From NCBI RefSeq assembly GCF_900111825.1, contig NZ_FOJM01000007.1, forward strand, positions 1-64,000: a stretch of 64,000 bases of DNA. Reading direction: 5' to 3'. Positions 1 through 9,333 of this stretch are shown here, in pieces (position 1 is the stretch's first letter; every line of letters starts with the position of its first letter). The position numbers and the translations under genes are program-made. This stretch comes from Pedobacter suwonensis (GTDB lineage Bacteria; Bacteroidota; Bacteroidia; Sphingobacteriales; Sphingobacteriaceae). The notes beneath the pieces are model-generated. The model was not told where the DNA came from. It worked only from the letters and a program-made list of their open reading frames with translations, and did not search any database.

Positions 1-800
1 ACAGCAGGACGGGACCTATCCCAAATGCTCGGGACACTGCGCTCCAAGACCAAGAGGTATTTAAACCATTAAGGAGTTGAGAAAAGTTAAGGTTGTGCTC
101 CCGCAGAAAACGCTGATCTTCGCAGAGACCATTCCATCATCCGTTTTACATCTTCCGTCTTTTATGTTATGTCCTAGCTAAAATAGCCCTGATGGGAGCG
201 GCATCCCTTTTGGCTAAAAAATTGTTTAATAAATAAGGTTTCCAAAAGGATAGAGCGCATAGCAGGACGGGACCTATCTCAAATGCTCGGGACATTGCGC
301 TCCAAGACGAAAAAAATTTTTACAATTGAGGAGTTGAGAAAAGTTAAGGTTGTGCTCCCGCAGATACCATTCCATCATCCGTTTTACATATTCCGTTTTT
401 TACAATTTAAACGTCCTATGAACTTTTCCAGACCATTAAAGGGGTAAGCAGCTAAGCTTCGTTTCCCGCAGATTACACTGATCTCCGCAGAGCGCATTTC
501 ATCATCCATTTTACATCTTCCATATTTACTCCTCTATTTTCTGTCCATGGTTAAATAGCCCTGATGGGAGCGGCATCCCTTTTGGCTAAGAAAAATTGTT
601 TAAAAAATGAGGTTTCCAAAAGGATAGAGCGGACAGCAGGACGGGACCTATCCCAAATGCTCGGGACATTGCGCTCCAAGACCAATAGGTATTTAAACCA
701 TTAAGGAGCTGAGAAAAGTTAAGGTTGTGCTCCCGCAGAAACGCTGATCTCCGCAGAGACCATTCCATCATCCGTTTTACATCTTCCAGCCTTACCCTCA
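1..800. repeat. Cluster of degenerate intergenic repeats
   Basis: No gene is visible before 890. The stretch is built from repeated modules. The phrase AGCAGGACGGGACCTATC recurs near 3, 261 (with a small change) and 635, followed by a shared block ending in CCATCATCCGTTTTACAT-like text near 132, 371, 498 and 767. A second module starting TAGCCCTGATGGGAGCGGC occurs at 184 and 556, so one unit of about 372 bp is duplicated in tandem. Each second module holds a hairpin (CCTTTTGG at 206-213 with CCAAAAGG at 242-249, and 578-585 with 616-623). The layout resembles the REP-like intergenic repeats common in Sphingobacteriaceae and Flavobacteriia. Apparent open frames here are repeat-derived. Confidence 0.8.
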
Positions 801-889
801 AAAAGCGGAGCAGGACGGATCGAACCCAAAAGCACAGTAAACTGCATTCCAAAAATGAAAGAGATTTATTGAAAGTATGTATTTCTCGC

Positions 890-1945
890 TTAGGCCTTCG
901 CTTCTTCCTTAACCGCCAATTGCCCACAAGCAGCATCGATATCTTTACCTCGGCTACGGCGGATGTTGGTATTGATCCCCTGGCTTTTTAAATAATTAGA
1001 AAAAGCATCAATCTTATCGCCTTCAGCGTTGGTGAAATCAGCGAAAGATATTGGATTATATTCAATCAGGTTTACTTTACAGGGAATATGTTTACAGAAT
1101 TTAGCCAAATCCACCGCGTCAGAAATTTCATCGTTAAAATGATTAAAAACGATGTACTCGTAGGTTACCGGATTTTTGGTTTTGGCAAAATAATATTTTA
1201 AGGCCTCGGCAAGTGATTTTAATGAGTTGGCCTCATTAATGGGCATGATCTCATTACGTTTTTTATCATCAGCGGCATGTAGCGACAAGGCAAGGTTGAA
1301 TTTTGCGCCATCATCTCCTAATTTTTTGATCATCTTGGCAATGCCAGCGGTAGAAACTGTAATTCGTTTGTAGCTCATGTTTAGTCCATCGGGTGCTGTA
1401 ATGCGTTCGATAGACTTTAGTACATTGGCATAATTTAACAGCGGTTCTCCCATCCCCATGTACACAATATTGGTAAGGGGATTGTTGTAATTCTGCCTGG
1501 CTTGTTTATCAATCAATACTACCTGGTCATAAATCTCGTCGGCATTTAAATTACGCTTACGTTCCATATAACCGGTTGCACAAAATTTACAGGTTAGGCT
1601 GCAGCCTACCTGCGAACTTACACAAGCAGTCATGCGATCTTCCAGCGGAATTAAAACACCCTCTACGATATTGCCATCTGCTAACTTAAACGTATTTTTG
1701 ATGGTATGGTCGTTACTGAACTGAGAGTTGTTAACCCGAACGGCATTAATGGCAAAAGTTTCGTCCAATGCTTTACGAAGGTCTTTGGATAGATTACTCA
1801 TCTGCTCAAAACTCGTTGCCGATTTTTCCCAAAGCCACTGGTAAATTTGCTTGGCCCTAAAAGCAGGCTGTTGCATTGCAGTAAGATGTTGTTGCAATTG
1901 TGGCAGATCTAACGCACGGATATCGGTTTTTTTTGCTGTTACCAT
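890..1945 (-). CDS. rlmN: 23S rRNA (adenine(2503)-C2)-methyltransferase RlmN
   Basis: Radical-SAM enzyme that methylates C2 of A2503 in 23S rRNA and A37 of some tRNAs, using two SAM molecules. The protein has 351 residues, the usual length. It carries the radical-SAM cysteine motif C-x3-C-x2-C (about C115, C119, C122 in CSLTCKFCATGY), an upstream Cys near 108, the GMGEPL SAM-binding motif, and the essential C-terminal Cys near 340 in AACGQL that forms the transient methyl-protein intermediate. I chose the ATG at 1945; an in-frame TTG three codons upstream is possible. It is the last gene before the repeat cluster and is transcribed toward it. Confidence 0.96.
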   Translation of the reverse strand: MVTAKKTDIRALDLPQLQQHLTAMQQPAFRAKQIYQWLWEKSATSFEQMSNLSKDLRKALDETFAINAVRVNNSQFSNDHTIKNTFKLADGNIVEGVLIPLEDRMTACVSSQVGCSLTCKFCATGYMERKRNLNADEIYDQVVLIDKQARQNYNNPLTNIVYMGMGEPLLNYANVLKSIERITAPDGLNMSYKRITVSTAGIAKMIKKLGDDGAKFNLALSLHAADDKKRNEIMPINEANSLKSLAEALKYYFAKTKNPVTYEYIVFNHFNDEISDAVDLAKFCKHIPCKVNLIEYNPISFADFTNAEGDKIDAFSNYLKSQGINTNIRRSRGKDIDAACGQLAVKEEAKA

Positions 1946-2034
1946 TTGTTGCAAAGGTACTTAAAAAAGGTGTAAGGCAGAAAGGTAGAAGGTTGAGGGT
2001 GCCTGCAAGATGCGAAATTTTACAATTAATTGGT

Positions 2035-3009
2035 TTATCTTCCTCTGCCTCTTATGTTTGACTTGCCTGAAGGTTTGCCTTTTGCAGGTCGCGAATTTCG
2101 GTTTCCGCTATTGGCCTTGCCAGCAGGTTTTGAACCTGGGTGACCAGCAGTTTTCTTAGCTGATGATTTTTGATTGGATGGTTTGGGTTTGAATACTTTT
2201 TTGGGCGGTTCTTCTTTAAGTTCCGGAATCTCTTCCCGCACGTTTGCCTTTTTCCGGACAGAGCTTTTTGTTTTAGCCTTGGCTTCTGACGACGAATTTT
2301 CTACACTTTTGGTAATGGCCTTCATCTCTTCATCAGTAAGCTCCCTAAACTCACCTGTTGGAATACCTTTAAGGCTAATATTCATGATGCGTGTGCGCTC
2401 CAGTTTGGTTACTTCGTAGCCAAAATGCTCGCACATCCTTCTAATCTGCCGGTTTAAACCTTGAATCAAGATGATATTGAAAACAAAGGTACTGAGCTGT
2501 CTTACTTTGCATTTCCGGGTGTTTACGCCCAGGATGGGGACACCGTTACTCATTTCAAAGATAAAATCTTCGGTAATGGGTTTATTAACAGTGACTACGT
2601 ACTCCTTCTCGTGCTTGTTCCCTGCACGCAGGATTTTATTAACGATATCACCATTGTTGGTGAGGAAGATCAGGCCAGATGAATCTTTGTCTAACCGGCC
2701 GATGGGAAATATTCTTTCACTGTAATTAATATAATCGACAATATTATCACATACGGTGCCTTCAGTGGTACTGGTAATGCCAACAGGCTTATTGAAAGCA
2801 AGCAGGATAAAATTACTTTCTTCTTTGGGTTCGATATGATGGCCGTTAACCATCACTTTATCTCCTGCAAAAACCTGATCACCTATCCTGGCTCTTTTTC
2901 CATTGATGAAAACCGTTCCCTTTTCAATATATCGGTCTGCCTCACGGCGTGAACATAATCCACTTTCACTAATGAATTTATTTAAACGGGTGGCAGCATT
3001 ATTGTTCAT
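2035..3009 (-). CDS. rluF: RluF/RsuA-type pseudouridine synthase
   Basis: Isomerises uridine to pseudouridine in rRNA. An N-terminal S4 RNA-binding domain (about residues 8-55) precedes the RsuA/RluB/E/F catalytic domain. The catalytic aspartate is D107 in the [10 protein letters not shown] motif. GVNTRKCKV and [15 protein letters not shown] fit RluF (23S U2604) best. The last 90 or so residues form a Lys/Arg/Pro/Ser-rich tail ending in RGRGR, an extra basic extension probably used for RNA contact. The ATG at 3009 is the only reasonable start. The gene lies in a minus-strand run with rlmN, suggesting a shared rRNA-modification theme, though no shared promoter is proven. Confidence 0.92.
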   Translation of the reverse strand: MNNNAATRLNKFISESGLCSRREADRYIEKGTVFINGKRARIGDQVFAGDKVMVNGHHIEPKEESNFILLAFNKPVGITSTTEGTVCDNIVDYINYSERIFPIGRLDKDSSGLIFLTNNGDIVNKILRAGNKHEKEYVVTVNKPITEDFIFEMSNGVPILGVNTRKCKVRQLSTFVFNIILIQGLNRQIRRMCEHFGYEVTKLERTRIMNISLKGIPTGEFRELTDEEMKAITKSVENSSSEAKAKTKSSVRKKANVREEIPELKEEPPKKVFKPKPSNQKSSAKKTAGHPGSKPAGKANSGNRNSRPAKGKPSGKSNIRGRGR

Positions 3010-3036
3010 ACTGCAATTTTACGGAAATAAATCGTG

Positions 3037-3558
3037 TTATCCATTCTCAACTGCGGCAACAAATGCTTTAACAGTAGATTTAAGTCCGGTTAAAGTTTCC
3101 TGATCTATAATTTCTGCATCAGGATTGATCTTTGCTTTTGCAAAGGAAATAAGCTTTGAAGAGATATTGGCCTCAAGTACCGTTAAAATATCTATTATAG
3201 ATTGATAGGCTTTTTCACCCTGTGTAGAAGCTACAAGTGCAAAAACAGGTTTCCCTGAAAATGATGCTGAGCTTACCGTCCAATCGAGCAGGTTTTTAAG
3301 CGATCCTGGTAAACCCATGGCGTATTCAGGTGTAGAAATGATGATGCCGTCTGCTTCCTGGATGGTTTTACGAAGGTCATAAACAATGTTTGGTGGATCT
3401 GCTAAATCTAGATCTGGGTTGAAATGTGGAACAACTGCAATAGTTGGGAAGATATAGACCTCAAAATCTTTTCCTAGAAGCTGGCTAATGGCCGAAATAT
3501 AAAGCCCATTGGTGGATGAAGTTTTGGTGCTTCCTGAAATGGCCAATATTTTTTTCAT
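3037..3558 (-). CDS. NADPH-dependent FMN reductase family protein
   Basis: Flavodoxin-like oxidoreductase of 173 residues (FMN_red family, related to azoreductase and chromate reductase). The N-terminal GSTKTSSTN loop is the phosphate-binding site for FMN, and the segment TPEYAMGLPGSLKNLLDW is the family signature that closes over the flavin. The electron acceptor cannot be deduced; quinones or stress-related acceptors are typical. I chose the ATG at 3558, which directly begins MKKILAISGS; the TTG five codons upstream would add a tail not seen in the family. The stop lies 27 bp from the rluF start, so co-transcription is likely. Confidence 0.9.
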   Translation of the reverse strand: MKKILAISGSTKTSSTNGLYISAISQLLGKDFEVYIFPTIAVVPHFNPDLDLADPPNIVYDLRKTIQEADGIIISTPEYAMGLPGSLKNLLDWTVSSASFSGKPVFALVASTQGEKAYQSIIDILTVLEANISSKLISFAKAKINPDAEIIDQETLTGLKSTVKAFVAAVENG

Positions 3559-3678
3559 GGCTAAATCTAACAAAGTGGAAATAGAATATCAATATGGCCC
3601 TGTAATTCGGCAGTCATTTCCAAGAATGACCATCAAAACACACCCGGTTTCGATGGCCTCATTTGAATGTATTGTGAA

Positions 3679-4239
3679 CTAAAAGTTTTGATCATCTGCA
3701 CTTGGTCCGTAACTGCCTGGGATAGGAATCTCCAGTAACCTCAAATAAACGCCCAGCTGTGCCCTGTGATGAGTAGTTTGGCTAAGGGAGTGGCGAATGG
3801 TTTCATATTTAGAATAATCGGACAAAACTTGTTTGCCCATCCTTAATATCCAGCGTCCATTCAAATCCTCTTCTGTTGCTTTTTTCAATTCTGTTCTCCC
3901 TTCGTTATAATTTTCTTCCAGAATTTTTACCAGATCACCAACATTTTCTATAGGTTTTTCTACATAAGGTGCTGTTTCAAAATCCAGTCCATCGGTAGTT
4001 AAGGCTAACGAAACCCAGCTCGGCAGATCAGCAATATGAACCGCTAATGATTTCAACTTCATGCTTTTTTCGTGTGGCGCCCAGTCAAATTTTTCTGCCG
4101 GAACAATCGCGAGGAATTTTTTTGTGATATTAAATTCGGCTTCTAATTCTTTCAATAATACATTAATAATTTCCATGTTTTTCTGTTTTGTTTTTTCTGC
4201 TGCCTGTAATTCCATAAGTAGTAAATCAGCGATGCTCAT
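3679..4239 (-). CDS. DinB/YfiT-like four-helix metal-binding protein
   Basis: DinB superfamily protein. These four-helix bundles bind a divalent metal through three histidines, here most likely the His of AVHIADLP and the two in the C-terminal SQTTHHRAQLGVYLR helix. WAPHEKSM near residue 54 is also typical. In Bacillus the founding member is DNA-damage inducible; most relatives are uncharacterised or thiol-dependent transferases, so the reaction is unknown. The ATG at 4239 gives 186 residues. An internal ATG at 4176 (MEIINVLLKEL) matches the usual family N-terminus better and may be the true start. Confidence 0.85.
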   Translation of the reverse strand: MSIADLLLMELQAAEKTKQKNMEIINVLLKELEAEFNITKKFLAIVPAEKFDWAPHEKSMKLKSLAVHIADLPSWVSLALTTDGLDFETAPYVEKPIENVGDLVKILEENYNEGRTELKKATEEDLNGRWILRMGKQVLSDYSKYETIRHSLSQTTHHRAQLGVYLRLLEIPIPGSYGPSADDQNF

Positions 4240-4674
4240 GATTTTGATGTTTGTTTAAACAAAGAAAACGCCCGCCATTGACAACCCTATGACAGCCTGG
4301 AAAAAATGTTTTTAATAATTTACGGGACTAGGCGCATGTAGTCAATTATTGACATGTGCTGTGTTTTTTGAAAGGGATGCCTAAATTCCTGAGACAGATG
4401 ATCCCGGTATTCATGCTCTGGTATCTGATAACCGGTACGTACGCTCATATCGAACCTATCTTCAATTTTTCTACCGTAATGTATTTTCTGGAATAAAGCA
4501 GGGTTAACATTCAGAAAAATGGTCGATACGGTTCAAGGTTTGTTTTTTGGAGGCGTTTAAAATTAAAGTTTTTTAATCAATTTTTCTTGTGGTACGTTAT
4601 TTGCAAAGATAAATCCATATCAAATTTTAAGGTTAAACCGTTATTATAATGGATAATCTAAACAATCTAAATCA
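4240..4674. other. Intergenic region upstream of the hybrid kinase
   Basis: Divergent intergenic region of about 435 bp between the DinB-like gene and the histidine kinase gene. A 39-codon frame at 4377-4496 (+, beginning MPKFLRQMIP) and a 25-codon frame at 4649-4726 overlapping the kinase start are open, but neither has recognisable similarity or a clear promoter. No RNA element was recognised. It presumably holds promoters for both flanking genes. Confidence 0.5.
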
Positions 4675-7152
4675 ATGGCGGCTGTTATTCAGAAAAGATT
4701 CTTCCGGGCAATCAAAAGTAAAGTGATCATCGGTTTTTTGTTCGCCTGTTTCGCATTGCTTTTGGCATGGGGTATCAGTAAATTTGCCTTTACGAGGATG
4801 CTGGATACCGTGGAAGAAATTTCTGCACCAAACGATCGGTTGAGGATTGTTAACGACCTATCGCATAGGATAGCCAGGTTAGATCAGTTGCAGCGCGATG
4901 AGGCCTTTAACAAACAGGGCACCTATAGTTTTCTTAAAGAATCGCGGAGGTTAAGGTCGGGTTTAGATACCCTGCGGAAATTATACCGAGGTGATTCTGC
5001 GCAGTTGGCAAGGATAAAATCGATTAAAATTTTACTGTCAGAACGGGATAAACAATTTGTGAACTACCTTAAGGTGAGGGAAACACTGGTGAATACCAAA
5101 TCTTTTTCAGAGGAGGTCCGTAAATTGAATGACTTGGTGGCCACACGTAGCAGGCAAGCTGACAGTGCGGTATTAACCACCGAAACGACCACATCAACCA
5201 CTACGGTTGCACCTGAAGAAGAACAAAAATCGAGGGGTTTCCTGAGCAAACTTTTTGGCAAGAAAAAATCTGATGTTTATAAAATTATTAATGAGGAATT
5301 TAAAGTTAAGCGTGATACTTTAAATGCAAAGGCTGAAGATAGTATCATGAAAAGCATGACGGGTTCGTTAAAAAATATCGAACTGGAACAACGTCAGAAA
5401 AGCCAGAAATTTTTAAAGCGGGAAGCCGATTTGTCGAGTGCAAGCAATGCTTTAACCGCTAAAATATTACAGATTTTAAGAGAAGTTGAAGGGCAGGCTG
5501 TAGCCCAGGTCGATTTAAATGGTATCCAGGCTAAAGAAGTGGTTAATGATGGGATTACCCAGATTACAACCATTATCATTATCTTTTTTCTGTTAACGGT
5601 TATTCTGCTGTATTTAATTATGGCCGACATTACAAAAAGTAACAGATATAGAAAAGAATTGGAACTGGCTAAAGACGAGGCTGAATACCATGGTAAAGCG
5701 AAGCAACGGTTCCTGTCAAATATGAGCCATGAGATCAGAACGCCTTTGCAGTCTATTTTAGGTTATGCCGAACTGATTACCCAGCAGGATGTACCTAATA
5801 AGAAAGATGTTGATGCCATTTATCAATCTTCCATCCACCTACTTCAGATTGTTAACGAGGTTTTGGATTATAACAGGATTACGTCGGGTGAGTTTAGCTT
5901 CAACAACCAGGTATTTAATATCAAAAAAGCTTTGGACGAAGTGGTTTCGGTAATGCGGCCATTGGCAGAACAGAAGTTGCTCCGGTTAGATACGGCATTT
6001 GATCTTGCCGGTCTGGAGTTTGTAAAGGGAGATGTTTTCAGGCTAAAGCAAATTTTATTTAACTTATTAGGTAATGCAGTAAAATTTACTTTGAAAGGTG
6101 AAATTAAGCTGGCTGTATCTTACAAAAAGCAGGGAGATGATCTGCATTTCCATTTTACAGTAAAGGATACAGGAATCGGTTTTGAGGAAAAAGATATTCC
6201 GAAGATATTTAATGAATTTGAGCAGATCGAATCTCCCGAAAAATATTTGATTAATCCTGCAGGTACCGGTTTGGGCCTGCCTATTGTTAAATCTTTGATT
6301 GAAGCGCAGGGAGGAAGAATTTATGTGAAAAGTAAACCGGGCATGGGTACCACATTTAATATTTACATCAAATATGAAAATACCACAGAGCGTGTAAACG
6401 ATGCCTTAGACTTAACGCATTATGCCATCGTAAATCCGGGAAGGGTTTGGGTAATCGACGATGATAAACTGATCCTGGATTTATGTGGGATGATTTTCGA
6501 GAGAAATAAAGTGCCTTACAGGAGTTTTACACAGGTGGCAGACATTCTTCATACCGAGCCCGATGCTGATTTGAAGTATGTTTTGATAGATATGCGCATG
6601 CCCGAAATGACGGGTTTTGAACTCTGCCACTTATTGAAAAAGAAACTGCCTCAAAATGTTAAATTTTATGCCATTACCGCACAGGTTCTACCTGAAGAGC
6701 GCGAAATGGTTTTGAGTGAGGGTTTTGACGGATTAATTATGAAACCGTTTAGGGCGGTTGATATCCTGTCTATCTTTGATAAAACAGAGATGTTGGCCAA
6801 TCAACCTGAATTTGATTTTTCCTCAATCGAGAAAATGACTTTTGGTGATCAGGAATTGTTGGAAAAAATCCTTACCCGCTTCAGGCAAGATTCGATTGAT
6901 GATGCAGCTGAACTAAAAAAATACCTGGATGAAAACGATCAGGATAGGAGCAGGTTATTGGTTCACCGGCTTGCTGGACGCGTGGCCCAGATGGGCTCGA
7001 AGACGTTAGCCAATGCTTTTAGAGCCCTGGAAATGGAAATAGTGGAAAATGGATTAACCGAAAATATTAAATCTGAGCTGTTACTACAGCTCAGCGCATT
7101 GGATAGTTTGATTGCCTTTATCGAGAAAATCGACTACATTACTGTAGAATAG
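4675..7152 (+). CDS. Membrane hybrid sensor histidine kinase with REC and Hpt domains
   Basis: Phosphorelay kinase of 825 residues in the ArcB/BarA style. Order: TM1 (about 17-34); a periplasmic alpha-helical sensor of about 260 residues that contains a Thr/Glu-rich stretch (168-184) and a basic patch (GKKKSD, 195-200); TM2 (about 297-316); HisKA with phospho-acceptor H352 in NMSHEIRTPLQ; HATPase_c with an N box near 463-467 and a G box GTGLGL near 530-535; a receiver domain with D639 and K690; and a C-terminal Hpt-like helix with H764 in LLVHRLAGR. Relay order H352-D639-H764 is inferred. It has no DNA-binding domain, so output must go through a separate regulator. The facing sigma-54 activator, whose stop codon abuts this one with no gap, is the natural candidate. 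Confidence 0.93.
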   Translation: MAAVIQKRFFRAIKSKVIIGFLFACFALLLAWGISKFAFTRMLDTVEEISAPNDRLRIVNDLSHRIARLDQLQRDEAFNKQGTYSFLKESRRLRSGLDTLRKLYRGDSAQLARIKSIKILLSERDKQFVNYLKVRETLVNTKSFSEEVRKLNDLVATRSRQADSAVLTTETTTSTTTVAPEEEQKSRGFLSKLFGKKKSDVYKIINEEFKVKRDTLNAKAEDSIMKSMTGSLKNIELEQRQKSQKFLKREADLSSASNALTAKILQILREVEGQAVAQVDLNGIQAKEVVNDGITQITTIIIIFFLLTVILLYLIMADITKSNRYRKELELAKDEAEYHGKAKQRFLSNMSHEIRTPLQSILGYAELITQQDVPNKKDVDAIYQSSIHLLQIVNEVLDYNRITSGEFSFNNQVFNIKKALDEVVSVMRPLAEQKLLRLDTAFDLAGLEFVKGDVFRLKQILFNLLGNAVKFTLKGEIKLAVSYKKQGDDLHFHFTVKDTGIGFEEKDIPKIFNEFEQIESPEKYLINPAGTGLGLPIVKSLIEAQGGRIYVKSKPGMGTTFNIYIKYENTTERVNDALDLTHYAIVNPGRVWVIDDDKLILDLCGMIFERNKVPYRSFTQVADILHTEPDADLKYVLIDMRMPEMTGFELCHLLKKKLPQNVKFYAITAQVLPEEREMVLSEGFDGLIMKPFRAVDILSIFDKTEMLANQPEFDFSSIEKMTFGDQELLEKILTRFRQDSIDDAAELKKYLDENDQDRSRLLVHRLAGRVAQMGSKTLANAFRALEMEIVENGLTENIKSELLLQLSALDSLIAFIEKIDYITVE

Positions 7153-8484
7153 TTATTCTATCCCATAGCGTTCCATTTTAGCATACAACGTTTTGCGGTC
7201 GATATTTAAGATTTTTGCAGCTTTTGATTTGTTATATCTTACTTTGATCAGTGTTTCGGTAATCAATGCTTTTTCATTTTGTTCGTTAACGGCTTTCAGA
7301 TCAGATGAATTGCCCGGAGCTGATTGCTGATGGACAGAAATCATCATTTCATCAGGTAACGCATTAATCTGGGCAACATCGCCCTGGCTCAATAAAACCA
7401 TTCGTTTGATCACATTACTAAGCTCGCGGAGATTTCCCGGCCAGTCATAACTCAACAATAATGCTTTCGCTTCAGCAGAGATACTTTTCACATTACGACC
7501 TAAATCGCGGTTGGATAAAGTGATAAAGTGGTTGATAAATAATTCTAAATCCCCACCCCTTTCGCGTAAAGGCGGAAGCTGGATTTTAAATTCATTTAAA
7601 CGATGGTACAGATCTTCTCTGAATTCTCCCTGTTGCATGCTATTGGCCAGGTCATCATTGGTAGCCGTGATGATACGCACATTAACGGGAATCTGTTTGG
7701 TACTGCCCAAAGGTTGTATCACCCTTTCCTGTAAAGCCCTGAGCAACTTAATCTGCACCTCATAGCTTAGGTTGCCCACTTCATCTAAAAACAAAGTTCC
7801 TCCATCGGCAGCCTCAAACTGGCCTTTTTTATCATTTAGTGCCCCTGTAAATGCTCCTTTAACATGTCCGAATAATTCACTGGCGGCCAAATCTTTGGAT
7901 AATGCACCACAATCTATAGCAACAAAAGGTTGGTTGGCACGTTTACTTTGCTGATGCAGGGTTCTGGCTGCAAATTCTTTCCCTGTGCCACTTTCGCCCT
8001 GTATGATTACCGACATGTCTGTAGGCGCGACCAAATTAATATGCTCATAGAGTTTGTCCGCAATGGCACTTTTACCCTTAATAAAATCGCTGTTTACTTC
8101 TTTTGGTTCAACACTCTTCAAGTCCTTTTTGGTTAAAGAACTTTTGATCACCATTAAAAGCTCATCTGGATTAACCGGCTTGGTAATGTAATCAAATGCA
8201 CCCAATTGAATTGATTTGACTGCAGTGCGGACATCGTTAAAACTGGTCATGATGATGACCGGAATAGAAAGCCCTAAATCGCGAAGGTGGGTAAGCACTT
8301 CAAATCCGGTTCCATCCGGCAGGCGGTAATCGATTAAAAGTAAATCGAATGTATTGGTTTCAACTTGCTTAAATGATTGCTTTACTTGTGTTACGAGGGT
8401 AACCTCATGACCATTTTTTGTTAAAAAACCATCGAGTATTTGAGCAAATGTGGTATCGTCTTCTAAAATCAGGATTCTCGCCAT
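7153..8484 (-). CDS. NtrC-family sigma-54-dependent response regulator
   Basis: Enhancer-binding transcription activator of 443 residues. N-terminal receiver with phospho-acceptor D52 ([11 protein letters not shown]) and K102 in the DYITKPVNP motif; central AAA+ domain with Walker A GESGTGKE (about 163-170), the sigma-54-contacting GAFTGA loop (about 210-215) and Walker [12 protein letters not shown] (about 228-238); C-terminal Fis-type helix-turn-helix ([23 protein letters not shown]). All residues needed for sigma-54 remodelling are present, so it should be an active bEBP. I start it at the ATG at 8484 ([10 protein letters not shown]). It converges with the hybrid kinase gene without spacer, which suggests, but does not prove, a cognate pair. 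Confidence 0.95.
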   Translation of the reverse strand: MARILILEDDTTFAQILDGFLTKNGHEVTLVTQVKQSFKQVETNTFDLLLIDYRLPDGTGFEVLTHLRDLGLSIPVIIMTSFNDVRTAVKSIQLGAFDYITKPVNPDELLMVIKSSLTKKDLKSVEPKEVNSDFIKGKSAIADKLYEHINLVAPTDMSVIIQGESGTGKEFAARTLHQQSKRANQPFVAIDCGALSKDLAASELFGHVKGAFTGALNDKKGQFEAADGGTLFLDEVGNLSYEVQIKLLRALQERVIQPLGSTKQIPVNVRIITATNDDLANSMQQGEFREDLYHRLNEFKIQLPPLRERGGDLELFINHFITLSNRDLGRNVKSISAEAKALLLSYDWPGNLRELSNVIKRMVLLSQGDVAQINALPDEMMISVHQQSAPGNSSDLKAVNEQNEKALITETLIKVRYNKSKAAKILNIDRKTLYAKMERYGIE

Positions 8485-8493
8485 GTAACAAAA

Positions 8494-8528
8494 ATAAGAA
8501 AAGCCAGACATAATCTGGCTTTCTTATC
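8494..8528 (-). terminator. Rho-independent terminator after the PepSY-like triplet
   Basis: Strong stem AAAGCCAGA (8500-8508) with TCTGGCTTT (8514-8522), extended on both sides by AATAAG/CTTAT pairs. In the minus direction it is followed by TTATTTTT. It lies directly downstream of the last triplicated gene and just outside the regulator start. Confidence 0.8.
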
Positions 8529-8553
8529 ATAGGTAGATGTAATTATTTGGGTT

Positions 8554-8865
8554 TTATTGTACAGGCTTACCGTCTTTATCGATCTTAACAGATCCGGTTT
8601 CTGCTTCTTTTTTTACGTTAATTAAATAGTACTCTTTGGTACCTTCTTTTACCGACCAGGCTTCAGTAGCGGTCCATCCTTTGTAAGCATCAGATTTTAA
8701 GGCGGTGGTTACCGGCTCAGGAAGTTCTTCCAGTTTTACCGGCGTTTTTACTGCGCTATCTTGAACTGCAACAATTGCAGTGTTTTTAATGGTATTTACT
8801 TCACTTGCCTGTACTGCTGTGAATCCTGCAAATGCTAAAGTGGCGGCTAAAATGATCTTTTTCAT
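8554..8865 (-). CDS. Small secreted PepSY-like protein, copy 1 (promoter-distal)
   Basis: Protein of 103 residues with a Sec signal peptide (MKKIILAATLAFAGFTAVQA) and one PepSY-like/BLIP-like domain of the type found in short periplasmic proteins of Bacteroidota (core around LPEPVTTALKSDAYKGW and EYYLINV). The molecular role is unknown; PepSY-type domains are thought to bind proteins or inhibit proteases. It differs from copy 2 by one residue, whereas the DNA differs at many synonymous sites, a sign of purifying selection. It is last in a three-gene tandem array, 78 bp from copy 2. Confidence 0.85.
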   Translation of the reverse strand: MKKIILAATLAFAGFTAVQASEVNTIKNTAIVAVQDSAVKTPVKLEELPEPVTTALKSDAYKGWTATEAWSVKEGTKEYYLINVKKEAETGSVKIDKDGKPVQ

Positions 8866-8943
8866 AATATGATGTTTTAAATATGGTTGGTAACTATCGT
8901 TACGTTAAATACTGGTTAATTCCGGAGCGCTAACTTATATTAT

Positions 8944-9255
8944 TTATTGAACGGGTTTACCGTCTTTGTCAATTTTAACAGATCCGGTTTCTGCTTCTTT
9001 TTTAACATTAATTAAATAATACTCTTTTGTACCTTCTTTTACCGACCAGGCTTCGGTAGCGGTCCATCCTTTGTAGGCATCAGATTTTAATGCGGTGGTT
9101 ACCGGCTCAGGAAGCTCTTCCAGTTTTACCGGAGTTTTTACTGCGCTATCTTGAACTGCAACAATTGCAGCGTTTTTGATGGTATTTACTTCACTTGCCT
9201 GAACTGCTGTGAATCCTGCGAATGCTAAAGTGGCGGCTAAAATGATCTTTTTCAT
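8944..9255 (-). CDS. Small secreted PepSY-like protein, copy 2
   Basis: 103 residues, with the same signal peptide as copy 1 and a mature domain identical in sequence to copies 1 and 3 from the QDSAVKTPVK segment to the C-terminus. At DNA level the first third matches copy 1, while the last two thirds match copy 3 almost base for base. It therefore looks like a chimera made by unequal crossing-over or gene conversion. The 78-bp spacers before copy 1 and before copy 2 are also nearly identical. Role unknown, as for copy 1. Confidence 0.85.
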   Translation of the reverse strand: MKKIILAATLAFAGFTAVQASEVNTIKNAAIVAVQDSAVKTPVKLEELPEPVTTALKSDAYKGWTATEAWSVKEGTKEYYLINVKKEAETGSVKIDKDGKPVQ

Positions 9256-9333
9256 GATATGATGTTTTAAATATGGTTTGTAACTATCGTTACGTTAAAT
9301 ACTGGTTAATTCCGGAGCGCTAACTTATATTAT

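Noticed and set aside
1..800. Possible CRISPR array
   Set aside because: Repeat units are long, of uneven spacing and imperfect, there are no uniform short spacers and no cas genes.
4391..4440. CTGAGA followed by CTGATAACC, reminiscent of a TPP riboswitch
   Set aside because: The other conserved TPP-aptamer segments are missing and the downstream gene is a kinase.
4377..4496. 39-codon frame upstream of the hybrid kinase
   Set aside because: No promoter, no partner frame and no recognisable family; too short to defend.
7937..7955. TTGGCACG motif resembling a sigma-54 promoter
   Set aside because: It lies within the coding region of the regulator and the -12 GC is two bases out of register.
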